Shown here piece after piece: positions 1 to 8,550 of a stretch of DNA of 32,018 nucleotides (position 1 is the first letter of the stretch; each line of letters opens with the position of its first letter). The stretch spans positions 1 through 32,018 of the forward strand of contig JAQCLE010000037.1 in NCBI GenBank assembly GCA_027592755.1, read 5' to 3'. This DNA is from Bacteroidota bacterium. GTDB lineage: Bacteria; Bacteroidota; Bacteroidia; Cytophagales; Cyclobacteriaceae. Both the position numbers and the translations under genes were made by a program. Under the pieces are notes generated by a model. That model searched no databases, was not told the origin of the DNA, and was given only the letters and a program-made list of their open reading frames with translations.

Positions 1-723
1 TTATGATGATTTATTCAAACAGATCAATAATCAATTGGAAGCACATTGCATCATTGTAAAGACCGGAGCCTTGGTTGATGCAAGTATTATAGATAGTCCG
101 CTAAAGCCAAAAGGCAGGCCACATATAAAGTAGCAGAAGATAGAGAAGCAACCGAACGATCCAGTGAGGAGTTAGCAAAAGAAAAGGAGTCAAAAAGACT
201 TGACAAGCAAATAGCCTCCAATGTTGATATAGAAGGGGCCTGGGTTAAAAAAGCCGGAAAGCTACGCTATGGCAATAAAAAGCATCATCTCACCGATGAA
301 CAAGGTTTAATACTGGGAGTAGTCACCACTGCTGCCAACCTTAATGAAATCAGTAATTTGGAAGAGGTTCTTGATAGTGCCCAACTCCCTGAAGGCATTC
401 CAATAAAGGCTGATAAAGGCTACCAATCAAAGAAGAATGCTGATTTATTGGTACGGCGTAAGCTCAAAAATCAGATACTTAAGAAAGCCAAAAAGAATCA
501 TCCATTGACCAAATGGGAAAAGAGATTCAATAAAATCATCGGTCAGACCAGATATAAAGTAGAGCGTACTTTTGGCAGTATCATAAGGTGGTTCCGTGCA
601 GGTGTGGCCAGATATCGGGGAATCAAAAAGATGCACACCCAGAATCTAATGGAGGCCATCAGCTACAACCTTTACAGATCCCCTGGGATAATTATGTCCA
701 ATTCAATCAAAAATTTGAAATAG
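1..723 (+). pseudogene. IS5-family transposase, 5'-truncated and frameshifted
   Basis: This is the C-terminal two thirds of a DDE transposase of the IS5 family, cut by the left edge of the window. Reading from base 2 gives an N-side segment (around VDASIIDSP, with the probable first catalytic Asp) that stops at 131-133. The homologous reading continues in the next frame from about base 121 (TYKVAEDRE) and runs open to the TAG at 721-723, so about one base is missing near 119-121. The second part carries the YGNKKHHLTD motif, the second Asp in ADKGY and the Glu in YKVERTFG, the usual order for this family. The catalytic residues survive but the frameshift should prevent a full product, unless translational frameshifting occurs, which some insertion sequences use. 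The frameshift is read directly; the family call rests on motif recognition. Confidence 0.85.
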
Positions 724-840
724 CATGAAAAATGAGGTCAAACACCTCTTATAAACCCATATGAAATACCAAAAAAGTAGAAATGATCACAGGAAAACTT
801 CAAAAATCTTGACAATCAATAATTGATCCCAGAAACAACA

Positions 841-858
841 GGATTTTGCAACGGTCTC
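841..858 (+). repeat. probable right inverted repeat end of the IS5-like element
   Basis: The sequence GGATTTTGCAACGGTCTC lies 117 bases after the transposase stop. Its reverse complement begins GAGACCGTTGCAAAA, which resembles the terminal repeats of many IS5-family elements. The left end lies outside the window, so pairing and any target duplication cannot be checked. Confidence 0.5.
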
Positions 859-934
859 GATCTCTTTGTGGGTTGTATGAATGTATGGTTGCCCTGATTA
901 GGATTTGATATGTTTAAAGTAAAACTCATATCAA

Positions 935-1075
935 ATGGAGCAATTTGTAGTATTAAAATTATCAAAGGACGAGCTAATTGAAATTGTTAATTCTACTGTC
1001 CTTGAGTCATTGTCGAAAACCCAAGCATTAAAAGAATCGGGGAAGCCTATTAAGATAATGACGCCGGACCCTTAA
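935..1075 (+). CDS. 46-codon hypothetical protein, possible truncated excisionase-type protein
   Basis: A short ORF starts with ATG and encodes 46 residues beginning MEQFVVLKLSKDELIEIV and ending IKIMTPDP. The N-terminus resembles the leader region of small helix-turn-helix (excisionase-like) proteins found with Bacteroidota mobile elements. The helix-turn-helix part that normally follows is absent, so this may be a remnant. It sits between the IS end and the DUF2652 gene. I do not recognise it with certainty, and it may not be translated. Confidence 0.35.
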   Translation: MEQFVVLKLSKDELIEIVNSTVLESLSKTQALKESGKPIKIMTPDP

Positions 1076-1187
1076 TTTTCGTTCAAAATCGATGACTCAA
1101 AGAAATTTGTTTTTCTTTTATATTTTTACTTAGCTCAAGATGACAAGCATACATGCCTTTCATCTGTGATCTTTAAATTAGTAGCAA

Positions 1188-1808
1188 TTGGAGCCAGACC
1201 AAAAGTCGACAATTTTTATTCCAGACATCAGTGGTTATACCAAATTCCTGAGCGAATCTGAATTGGAGCATAGTGCGCTTATATTAAGAAACTTAATTGA
1301 GAAAATGATCGAGCTCAATAATTTAGATTTTACCGTGGGAGAAGTTGAGGGTGACGCGGTGCTTTTTTACAAAATCGGTGCTCTTGTTGATTGTAAAGAG
1401 TTAGTAAATCACTGCATCAAACTCCACCATACATTTCACGAGCAGCTACACGAGTTAGAAATGCAGGTAACGTGTGATTGTGTTGCATGTCGAGATGGGG
1501 TTGATCTTAATTTGAAATTTGTTATACACTACGGTCGTATCAAGGAAGTTCAGATATCAAAATTTATGAAAGCGAAAGGGCTTGATATGATTGTATCTCA
1601 TCGCCTTTTAAAAAATAGTATTAATTCGAACGAATATATTTTGGCTACAGACGACTATTTAAAAAGCTGTGATAATCAGCATAGAAGTTTGGAGCTTGAT
1701 TGGATTAAGGGAGACGAATTCTATGCTGATATTGGAAAGGTGGCCTATGAATATGCAGTCATACAAAAGGGTAAACAATTACCCCACAATAAAAAGGGGA
1801 TAATTTAG
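1188..1808 (+). CDS. DUF2652 nucleotide-cyclase-like domain protein
   Basis: A 206-residue cytoplasmic protein of the DUF2652 type, a family distantly related to the class III adenylate/guanylate cyclase catalytic fold. It opens with IFIPDISGYTKFL (Asp13), matching the first metal-binding motif of cyclases, and has GEVEGDAVLFY (Asp56) at the place of the second. A Cys-containing stretch (CDCVACRDG) lies near residue 100. The start is a TTG; the frame has a stop two codons upstream (1182-1184) and the family motif begins nine residues in, so no other start fits. There is no signal peptide or membrane segment. Whether the protein has cyclase activity is unknown: substrate-selecting residues cannot be assigned by eye. 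It stands alone, between mobile-element debris and a broken glycosidase gene. Confidence 0.8.
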   Translation: MEPDQKSTIFIPDISGYTKFLSESELEHSALILRNLIEKMIELNNLDFTVGEVEGDAVLFYKIGALVDCKELVNHCIKLHHTFHEQLHELEMQVTCDCVACRDGVDLNLKFVIHYGRIKEVQISKFMKAKGLDMIVSHRLLKNSINSNEYILATDDYLKSCDNQHRSLELDWIKGDEFYADIGKVAYEYAVIQKGKQLPHNKKGII

Positions 1809-1820
1809 GGGTGGGGTAAT
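1778..1820 (+). terminator. perfect 10-bp inverted repeat at the end of the DUF2652 gene
   Basis: ATTACCCCAC at 1778-1787 pairs perfectly with GTGGGGTAAT at 1811-1820 across a 23-base loop. The left arm lies inside the last codons of the gene and the stop codon lies in the loop. There is no clear T tract, so it could be a weak terminator or an mRNA 3'-end protecting hairpin. Confidence 0.35.
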
Positions 1821-2182
1821 CAAACACTCCATCTTTCTAAGAACAGTACCCTCTATTTTGAACAATCTCTTAGTTGGTGGTATGTATGGGTGTTTGGAGG
1901 GGTAAGGAGTAATGAGTTGCTAAATTGCTGCACCTTCATCAACTACCGCTTCCTCAACTGCCGCTTCGGGTACAGGAACGGGCAAGTTGGAATTAAAAAT
2001 ATCTCCTTGCAATTCTTACTATTGAATCTTTCTTTCCCTCTTTAATCTGCAATTCAAACGAGCATCTATCCTTCACGCATTTTACGGTTGCTTTTCATAT
2101 CTTTATTTTCTACATAATTCTCCATGGATACTCACTACGGATTAGTAACCATGTAAAGAAACGATACTGCAAAAATTAATTT
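1809..2182. other. 374-base gene-poor stretch with a possible coding remnant on the minus strand
   Basis: No intact gene is visible. Read on the minus strand, about 2090-1920 gives two short open pieces in different frames. One ends in IKEGKKDSIVRIARRYF and the other ends in VPVPEAAVEEAVVDEGAAI with a stop at 1920-1922. They overlap and could be joined by one frameshift, which suggests the decayed C-terminus of a mobile-element protein. This is weak evidence: no motif identifies the family. The last 80 bases before the glycosidase ATG are AT-rich leader with no recognisable promoter. Confidence 0.3.
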
Positions 2183-3376
2183 ATGAAAGCAAAAAATTGT
2201 TTTTTCATTCTAATCACTTTGATACTATGCTGTGATCTGGCTATTTCTCAGGAAACCAAATCAAAACAGAGGAATCCGTATGGCCTCTCAAATAATGACG
2301 TGGAATGGATGCGTGAAGCCACAATACAACAACTAAAAGGATGTAGGGTAAAGGGAGCAGCAGATACCTGGCTTCATACGCCTGATGGAGTTGGTAATTA
2401 TAAGGCACTTTGGACAAGAGATTTTTACTACATGGTTGAATATGCCGGTGATTTAATGGATCCAAAAGAAATAAAAGCGTCGATATACTACCTTTTAAAT
2501 GGTCAGCGCGAAGATGGATGTATTCCTGACCGCGTAAATATTGAAGGCAAAGCGGTTTATAGTCCCGGTCCGGATCGCAGTCCGTTGGCAGACCATGCAC
2601 TGGACAATGGCCCTTTTATCGCTCTTCTTGTTTGCTCATACGTCAATCAATTTAAGGACGAAGCTCTTTTTCATGATGTTGAGAGAAGGCTTCGGAAAGG
2701 TCTCGATTTTATTAGCCGAAAAGGAAGTGGCCTGGTATATAATGATCCCAAAAATCCATAGTGTGTTTATGGGTTTACCGATATTGTGAAAAAAACAGGG
2801 AATGTTTTGTTTTCATCTCTTATATACTTTAAAGCATGCCAGGAGATGGAAAAACTTTGTAGAAAATATAATTGCGAAAATACAGACATCTACAAAACTC
2901 GCTCTGAAAAGATCCAAAAAAGCATTATCAAACTTATGGATAAAAAATCAGGGATGTTTTGGGCCGCTGATATGGACTGCAAACAAATTGATATATGGGG
3001 AAGTGCATACGCAGTTAATATTGGCATAACCAATGTGGAACAAAGCAAAAGAATTTCAGAATATTTGATTCACAATGCAGATCAAATTGTTTTGAATGGG
3101 CAAATAAGACATCTTCCAGGAAGCGATTCGGGTTGGAATAATTTATTTCTATCTTGCGAAGAGGGAACCTATCAAAATGGCGCTTTTTGGGCTACCCCTT
3201 TAGCTTGGGTTGTTCCGGTAATAGCACAACAAAATTTTCCATTAGCAAAGAAGATATTACAAAATGCAATAGATGATTTTCAAAAAAATGGAATTAATGA
3301 ATGTATCAATATTGACTACAATAAAGTTCCAAATTACGTGGTTAGCGCAACAAATGTATACTGTCATACCCGCTGA
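2183..3376 (+). pseudogene. exported six-hairpin glycosidase-like protein, broken by in-frame TAG
   Basis: The gene encodes a signal peptide (about residues 1-22, ending LAISQ) followed by a protein resembling the (alpha/alpha)6-barrel glycosidase group. Visible features are ALWTRDFYYMVEYAGD, DGCIPDRV, HALDNGPF, then YGFTD, IDIWGSAYAV, SGWNNLF and a C-terminal SATN segment. The frame is interrupted once, by TAG at 2759-2761, between NPKNP and CVYGFTD. Both sides stay in the same frame with no other damage, so this is a single nonsense change, compatible with an ancestral CAG (Gln). A translation restart at ATG or TTG codons after the stop would give about 196 residues without a signal peptide. 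The protein ends at NVYCHTR, so the extreme C-terminus may be altered too. The substrate is not assignable from sequence alone. Confidence 0.75.
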
Positions 3377-3450
3377 TCCTTTAGTGTAAAATTCATTCCC
3401 TTGGGACTTATCTCAAAAGCCCATGGTGAGGTTTTAAATAATTAATTGAT

Positions 3451-3831
3451 ATGAAATTATTACATCGCTCCACTCAACTTTCCCTCATAATTGTTGTCTC
3501 ATTTTCCTCCCTGGCAATAGCTGGTAAACCAAAGATAGAAGGGACCTGGAATTACGAGGCGCAGGGCACTCCAATTGAATACGCAACAGGGCAAATTGTA
3601 ATTACAAAAAAAGACAAGAGCTACAATGCCACTCTCTACGCCAATTTTCAAACGATGACAGCAACAAATGTAGAGGTTGATAAAAGTGAAGTTAGTTTTC
3701 GTGTATACATTGAAGACATCAATGTATCTATAACTATAACTGTTGAAGGTGATTCGATGACAGGCAAAGCTGATACTTCAGAAGGTTCGTATTTACTGAG
3801 CGGAAATAGGAAGTTAGCTATTCCACATTAA
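3451..3831 (+). CDS. small exported hypothetical protein
   Basis: The gene encodes 126 residues with a clear signal peptide (hydrophobic LSLIIVVSFSSLAIAG, cleavage probably after AIAG). The mature part of about 100 residues is rich in alternating polar and beta-branched residues (for example GQIVITKKDKSYNATLY, SITITVEGDSMTGKA). This suggests a small beta-barrel or beta-sandwich in the periplasm or outer membrane, with a lipocalin-like layout (GTWNY near the mature N-terminus). I do not recognise a named family. It is transcribed in the same direction as the broken glycosidase, 74 bases downstream, but nothing ties the functions together. Confidence 0.6.
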   Translation: MKLLHRSTQLSLIIVVSFSSLAIAGKPKIEGTWNYEAQGTPIEYATGQIVITKKDKSYNATLYANFQTMTATNVEVDKSEVSFRVYIEDINVSITITVEGDSMTGKADTSEGSYLLSGNRKLAIPH

Positions 3832-3847
3832 TACGTAGTGCCCAATG

Positions 3848-3875
3848 AAATACCAACCAATATTATTTGGTGTTT
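3848..3875. terminator. hairpin between convergent genes
   Basis: AAATACCAA (3848-3856) pairs with TTGGTGTTT (3867-3875), with one G-U wobble or mismatch and a ten-base loop that holds the stop codon of the minus-strand gene. The arms are A- and T-rich at their outer ends, so it could end transcription from both sides. Confidence 0.35.
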
Positions 3876-4054
3876 CGATGTTCTTTCCAGAGAGAAATTG
3901 CCAACCCTAAAGTCAAGAATACCGCTATCCAGCTCATCCAAATGGGTACATGGTACTTTCCTGCTATCAATGGAAGCTCCACCAATGCACGGTACAAATG
4001 CACCAAGGCCACCAGGATTAAAAAGATCGCTGTCATCAAAGTTCCTGTTTTCAT
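3863..4054 (-). CDS. small two-helix membrane protein
   Basis: The gene encodes 63 residues with two predicted membrane helices: about residues 5-22 (TLMTAIFLILVALVHLYR) and 38-56 (PIWMSWIAVFLTLGLAISLW). A short loop containing GKYHVPIW lies between them. The layout matches a widespread class of small uncharacterised inner-membrane proteins of 60-90 residues (helix, VG/AGxxxVPxW loop, helix). The plus-strand open frames across the same bases have no membrane or domain pattern, so this strand is preferred. No function can be given. Confidence 0.6.
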   Translation of the reverse strand: MKTGTLMTAIFLILVALVHLYRALVELPLIAGKYHVPIWMSWIAVFLTLGLAISLWKEHRNTK

Positions 4055-4202
4055 ATTTATAATATTTGATTCATTGATAATTCATCGCCCTGATATTTAT
4101 AGAATACCAAAATCACAAACGTCCATGAGTAACCGGGTTGTCCATTAATTTCTAATTACCTAATTTACTTATTTACCAGGTATTATTAACATTTAATAAA
4201 GC

Positions 4203-4652
4203 ATGAAAAATCAATCCTCTTTTCTTAAGGTTTTTCTTTTGGTTGCGATTCTCCTAATCATCTCAACCAAACCATCCAGTGCCCAGGATCAGGATGGATA
4301 TACTGTGGACTACTATTATAAAATCAAATGGGGCTATTTCGATGAATTTCTGGAACTCTACAAGAAAAACCATTATCCAATCCTGGCTGAAATGAAAACG
4401 CGTGGCGAGATTCTCGACTTGTCAGCAGTCTATCCACTGAACCATGTTGGGGAATCCGACCGATGGGATTTCCGGTTTACCATCGTTTTCAAAGACTTCG
4501 ATGCAGCTCACAACAGTGATATTTCAAAAGAGATAGCAGAAAAATTATATCCTGATCAGGAAAAATTTAAGAAAGAAGAGCAGCGCCGTTTTGAGATTAT
4601 TATTGAGCACATGGATGTGCCTCTTAAGGTGGATAATCTGAGCAATTGGTAG
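4203..4652 (+). CDS. exported alpha/beta hypothetical protein
   Basis: The gene encodes 149 residues with a signal peptide (LKVFLLVAILLIIS, cleavage probably after SSAQ). The mature part starts YTVDYYYKIKWGYFDEFLELYKKNHYPIL, followed by a beta-rich segment (DLSAVYPLN, RWDFRFTIVFKDFDAA) and a charged C-terminal helix (KFKKEEQRRFEIIIEHMDVP). The pattern (strand, helix, strand, strand with DFDAA) suggests a ferredoxin-like dimeric alpha/beta barrel, inferred from layout only. It is probably periplasmic. Upstream, TTG at 4138-4140 and TAATTTAC at 4161-4168 are 20 bases apart and could be a weak Bacteroidota promoter. Confidence 0.6.
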   Translation: MKNQSSFLKVFLLVAILLIISTKPSSAQDQDGYTVDYYYKIKWGYFDEFLELYKKNHYPILAEMKTRGEILDLSAVYPLNHVGESDRWDFRFTIVFKDFDAAHNSDISKEIAEKLYPDQEKFKKEEQRRFEIIIEHMDVPLKVDNLSNW

Positions 4653-4714
4653 TGATTTAACCAGGCATTAGAAATACTACAGGCACCTATTTTGAGCTAT
4701 CGCTATTGATTTTC

Positions 4715-5614
4715 TTAGAAATCCAGCATATGCAGGGCGTCATTAAAGATGGCCTCCTTTGTAATCAGTTTTGGTTCAGGCAAGGCGGAGTCGAATTCGA
4801 GGTACTCTATCTTTCCTTTGATGGGTAGGTCAAGCAAAAATGGTTTGCATTTGTCAATTCCTTCAACCGCTCGCTTCGCACCCTCATACAGGGCCTGGCG
4901 TGTTTCCTCAAAAGGGTATAAAATTGCCGATTCGCGGGCGATCCCTTCTTTAACGGCTACGGTTACGCAATTTTCACCAAAAAATCTCTTTGCTTCACGA
5001 CAGGTTGCAACATCCCCTGAAACCATAATGGGAGGAACTCCAAAATACCCTGCAACAGCGCCATCCTGCACCAGCTCTCCTGACTCAATACCATTGTACC
5101 AGTACCGCTTTTCAGCTACGGAACTCTGCGTGTGGTTTAGCACACCATCTGAAGTTCCGTTCATTGCATGAAATCCTACAAAAACCATCCCCGAAAATGT
5201 ACTGTCAAGGCCATACATTGTCCCGTTATGTCGTGGTCTGGGTTTTCCAGTGATGTATTTTACGCCCGGTACCATCATGTGAGGTACAACTGCCTGGTTT
5301 CCATGTCCGTCAAGGACTAAAATTTCTGTAGCGCCACCGTCACGAAGCCCGCGAATTACAGCAGCCAGGTCATCCATAAAGTATTCACAGGCCTGAATGT
5401 TCAGGGGGGTATTTTTCTCTCTTGTTTGGGCGAATTTGTAAACACCGCTTATGCCTTCTAGATCAGTATTGACATAGATTTTTATCTGAGAGATTGATTG
5501 AAAATTGTCAAAAAACAAAAAAACAAATAGTGGAAACCAGCTGTATCGTGAAACTGATGCCAGAGGTATCCTGTTGCTTTTCAACGCTTCATTGGGGAGG
5601 TTACATAAAACCAT
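4715..5614 (-). CDS. D-aminopeptidase, DppA/M55 family, probably exported
   Basis: This is a zinc-dependent peptidase of the M55 (DppA) family, which cleaves N-terminal D-amino acids from peptides such as D-Ala-D-Ala. The metal ligands of the family are all visible (numbered from the ATG used here): Asp51 and Glu53 in NTDLEGISG, His104 in LDGHGN, His149 in VGFHAM and Glu180 in ESGELVQDG. The family core starts at about residue 44 (IKIYVNTDLEG). The preceding stretch contains SWFPLFVFLFF and looks like an imperfect signal peptide, so the enzyme may act in the periplasm, unlike the cytoplasmic Bacillus prototype. The frame stays open up to an ATG at 5689, but those extra 25 residues look non-native. 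The exact start is uncertain: runs of T lie in the signal region. It is divergent from the response regulator. Confidence 0.8.
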   Translation of the reverse strand: MVLCNLPNEALKSNRIPLASVSRYSWFPLFVFLFFDNFQSISQIKIYVNTDLEGISGVYKFAQTREKNTPLNIQACEYFMDDLAAVIRGLRDGGATEILVLDGHGNQAVVPHMMVPGVKYITGKPRPRHNGTMYGLDSTFSGMVFVGFHAMNGTSDGVLNHTQSSVAEKRYWYNGIESGELVQDGAVAGYFGVPPIMVSGDVATCREAKRFFGENCVTVAVKEGIARESAILYPFEETRQALYEGAKRAVEGIDKCKPFLLDLPIKGKIEYLEFDSALPEPKLITKEAIFNDALHMLDF

Positions 5615-5753
5615 ATTCTTGTGAATCCATTTCAAAGAACCTAATTTACCTAATCCTCCGGAATAAATCGCTGCCTTATTGGTCATCAAAAATATGCGTC
5701 ATCACTAATTCTGCCCTTTGGAGCGAGAACTTCTGTATATTTATTGCGGGCAA

Positions 5754-6152
5754 ATGGAAAAAATACTTAAATGTATAGCGGTTGATGACAACCGATTATT
5801 TCTCAATCAATTAGAAGCTTATATTGATGAAATCAATTGGTTGGAATTAATTGAAACCTATGATAAACCGGTAAAAGCAGCCTCTGGTATCATCATCCAT
5901 AAGCCTGACATTATATTTCTTGATATAGAAATGCCCAATGTGGATGGCTATGCCCTGGTAGAATGATTATTACCCAACCTCAATATGATGGAAAAAAAGC
6001 CTCATATTGTCATAATCTCAGCCAATAAGGAAATATCCCATGAGATCAATGACGAATTTCTGTGTTATATTAATAAAACAGCCCTTACTGGCTCGCACTA
6101 TCTTGAAATGATAGTTGAAGATGCGCTGTCCAATCATGAAAAATTGGGATAA
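5754..6152 (+). pseudogene. single-domain response regulator, broken by in-frame TGA
   Basis: The gene encodes a CheY-like receiver domain of 132 codons with the acidic pair in AVDDNR (Asp11, Asp12), the phospho-acceptor Asp57 in FLDIEMPNVDG, a Ser in VIISANKE and the conserved Lys in YINKTAL. The style (LDIEMP, LEAYIDEI) is that of LytTR-type receivers, but no output domain follows. The frame is cut by TGA at 5964-5966 after GYALVE. The rest (LLPNLNMMEKKPHIVIISA) continues in the same frame to TAA at 6150-6152, so one nonsense change, for example CGA (Arg) to TGA, explains it. The start is the ATG at 5754. The first piece alone lacks the last strands and helices and should not fold as a receiver. 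It lies tail to tail with the sensor kinase gene, eight bases away. Confidence 0.75.
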
Positions 6153-6160
6153 AAAGAGAG

Positions 6161-8035
6161 TCAGGCAAGCTTTTCATCCACGGCCAAAGGTAGCAGGACA
6201 CTAAATGTTGTTCCCTCACCTTCAATACTCTCTACACCAATTGATCCCATGTTCATAGTAGCAAATTCTTTAACGAGCTGTAACCCCAGCCCAACTCCCT
6301 TCTCCCCTGTGGTGCCATAGGTGCTTTTTTTATCCTTCAGCTCGAATAGTGTTCGGGTCTTGTCATCAGGTATGCCCACACCACTATCCTTTATTTCAAT
6401 TAAAGCCTTAAGATCTTCTTGTCTAGTGGAGATTATGACTTGCCCTCCTTCATAGGTAAACTTAATGGCATTACTCACCAGATTTCGGAAGATTGTCATC
6501 GTACTATTTGTGTCAACCCAGAGCGCTAAATCCTCAACCAGTTCAGTCTTGAGCTCAATTCTTTTGACCAATGCCCTTGCCGCAAACACATCCACCACTT
6601 CATTGACAAGCTTAATAAGACTGACCTTTTCTGGGTGGTACGGAAATTGACCCTGTTGTTGCACAGCCCAACTAAGGAGGTTGTCCAACAGACCCCCCAA
6701 TTGATCAACACTGTTATCAATATCCTCTGTCATTTCGACCAGTCGTTCATATTGCTTTTTCCTGATATGCATTTTGATGATGCTACTGATGCCATGGAAA
6801 GCGCTCACCGGACCACGCAGGTCATGGGAAATAATGGAGAAGAAACGGTCTTTGGTATGATTAAGAGCTTCCAATTGCTTATTTGTTTTAATCTTATGCC
6901 GGTTGTTTCGGTAGAGCACAATGAGGATCACTCCTGATAAGACGAGGATAAGACTAAGCGCAATCCCAATGATTTGCTGATTACGTTTTTCCTGGTTGAG
7001 CAGGTCAACCTCTAGTTGCTTTTGTGAAACTTCGAATTTTGTTTGCAAATCAGCCATTTGCTGAATGACACCCTTGGCATTAATACTATCCCGGTATGAA
7101 ATATAATTTATGAGGTACCCGTAGGCTTCGTCAAATTGGCCTGTAGCTTCATACAATTCTGATAATTTCAGTGAAGTATTCTGGATCAACTCCTTAAAGC
7201 CTTCCTTCACCGCAATTTGGTAGGCAATTTGGGCATATTCTAATGCCTTGTCATATTCACCTCTTTCTACATAAATATCCACCATATAAGACTGATATTC
7301 GGTAATGGAATAATGCTCACCCAACTCATCCAATACCCTGGAAGCTTCACCAATGTTAAATTCAGCTAATTCATGTTTGCCTTGTTTAGCATAGACCAGG
7401 CCCATATTCCCAAGGTTATAAGCTTGGCCTATTCTGTAATTAACTTTATAGAATATGACACCTGACTCATTGAAATAGAGCAAGGCTGAATCCAATTTAT
7501 CTGAATTAAAATATTCATCTCCCGCGTTGAGTAAAGCGGTGGCGAGTGGTATTGAATCGTTCGTCCTTCTTAAGACATCAATTCCTTGGTTGTAGTAAGC
7601 TACCGCATTCCTTGAATTACCTATTAAAGAGTAAGTGTCCGCCAGTGCGCTATATACGGCACCAATTCCCTCCTGATTATCGAGTTTTACGGCATTGTCA
7701 AGGCTTTTGAAATAGGTCTCAAAAGCGAGGTCATAATCTGCTTTTAATCGATAGGCATTCCCTTTTTGAAAATAGCCTCTAAAAAGCCAATTATCAGATG
7801 AATCTTTGGATGCTTCGGCGATGAGCAAGTCAGTAAATGAAATCTTCTGATCAGGATTGGTTTCGTTGAAGGATATCTGCCACAACAACGGCCTCAAAGC
7901 AGAATCAGAGTAGATTCCTGCTTCATAGATGCTCTTCAAACTATCAGCTGTATTTTGATTCTGACCGGTTAAATCTAAATAGCCAAGAAACAAGAAGCCT
8001 ACTAATATGCAGACTTTCCCGATGCCTTTCAACAT
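6161..8035 (-). CDS. TPR-containing sensor histidine kinase
   Basis: A 624-residue hybrid sensor. It has a signal peptide (residues 1-24), a periplasmic array of TPR-like helical repeats (about 80-310), a coiled coil (about 320-350) and one membrane helix (354-375). The cytoplasmic kinase has the phospho-accepting His404 in ISHDLRGPVSAF, an N box NLVSNAIKF, a G1 box IKDSGVGIPDD and a G2 box GEKGVGLGLQLV. The catalytic motifs are intact. This architecture (export signal, TPRs, one helix, HisKA/HATPase) is common in Bacteroidota, and the signal sensed is generally unknown. The neighbouring convergent response regulator is a natural partner but is broken. The kinase follows the Tat-type protein gene by five bases and is probably co-transcribed with it. 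Confidence 0.9.
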   Translation of the reverse strand: MLKGIGKVCILVGFLFLGYLDLTGQNQNTADSLKSIYEAGIYSDSALRPLLWQISFNETNPDQKISFTDLLIAEASKDSSDNWLFRGYFQKGNAYRLKADYDLAFETYFKSLDNAVKLDNQEGIGAVYSALADTYSLIGNSRNAVAYYNQGIDVLRRTNDSIPLATALLNAGDEYFNSDKLDSALLYFNESGVIFYKVNYRIGQAYNLGNMGLVYAKQGKHELAEFNIGEASRVLDELGEHYSITEYQSYMVDIYVERGEYDKALEYAQIAYQIAVKEGFKELIQNTSLKLSELYEATGQFDEAYGYLINYISYRDSINAKGVIQQMADLQTKFEVSQKQLEVDLLNQEKRNQQIIGIALSLILVLSGVILIVLYRNNRHKIKTNKQLEALNHTKDRFFSIISHDLRGPVSAFHGISSIIKMHIRKKQYERLVEMTEDIDNSVDQLGGLLDNLLSWAVQQQGQFPYHPEKVSLIKLVNEVVDVFAARALVKRIELKTELVEDLALWVDTNSTMTIFRNLVSNAIKFTYEGGQVIISTRQEDLKALIEIKDSGVGIPDDKTRTLFELKDKKSTYGTTGEKGVGLGLQLVKEFATMNMGSIGVESIEGEGTTFSVLLPLAVDEKLA

Positions 8036-8040
8036 AGATG

Positions 8041-8550
8041 TTAAGAAGGATTCATTTGCAGTTTTGGATCAATTACATAAGAGGATTCAACACCACCGCT
8101 AACAACTGTGAAATATATGTTATAGCTTTCAACCCCGTCGATATATTTGTCTTTTACTTTGCCTTCAACTGTAGTAGATCCAGTGTAAACATCTTTTTTT
8201 AAAAGTTGTGCTCCTCCCTTTCTTTCAATTTTCGTGATCCATACTTCATCACCACTCTCTGATTGACCTTGCCAAATCACTTTTTTCATTTTATCAATTT
8301 CAGATAAAAAACTGTTTGCTAAACCGGAATTTTCACTTCGATTATCACTTATAATGACAGCTTCATTTATATCGGCGTTCACCGTGGCTGTATCTACAGT
8401 AACCGTGATGACAGTATCCTTATCAAGATTTTGAGCTGGTCTCTTCTTCCTAAATTCCGGATCGATATTGAGTCCTGGAAGTAGTGATGGAAAAAACAAA
8501 CCCACAGAAGAAGCCAGACTGGTTCTGACTAGAAATTTACGTCTTTTCAT
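8041..8550 (-). CDS. exported hypothetical protein with Tat-like signal
   Basis: The gene encodes 169 residues. The N-terminus (MKRRKFLVRTSLASSVGLFF) has a twin-arginine motif, RRKFLV, followed by a moderately hydrophobic stretch, so export by the Tat pathway is likely. The mature part is polar and Val/Thr-rich (DTVITVTVDTATVNADIN), followed by KKVIWQGQSESGDEVWITKIERKGG and a beta-rich tail. No enzyme motif is visible and I do not recognise the family. It is the first gene of a two-gene unit with the TPR kinase (five-base gap), so it may provide or modify the kinase's signal; this is inference from position only. Confidence 0.65.
   Translation of the reverse strand: MKRRKFLVRTSLASSVGLFFPSLLPGLNIDPEFRKKRPAQNLDKDTVITVTVDTATVNADINEAVIISDNRSENSGLANSFLSEIDKMKKVIWQGQSESGDEVWITKIERKGGAQLLKKDVYTGSTTVEGKVKDKYIDGVESYNIYFTVVSGGVESSYVIDPKLQMNPS

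Noticed and set aside
3838-4148. Plus-strand open frames over 3838-4148
   Set aside because: They mirror the small two-helix membrane gene on the minus strand and show no protein-like features.
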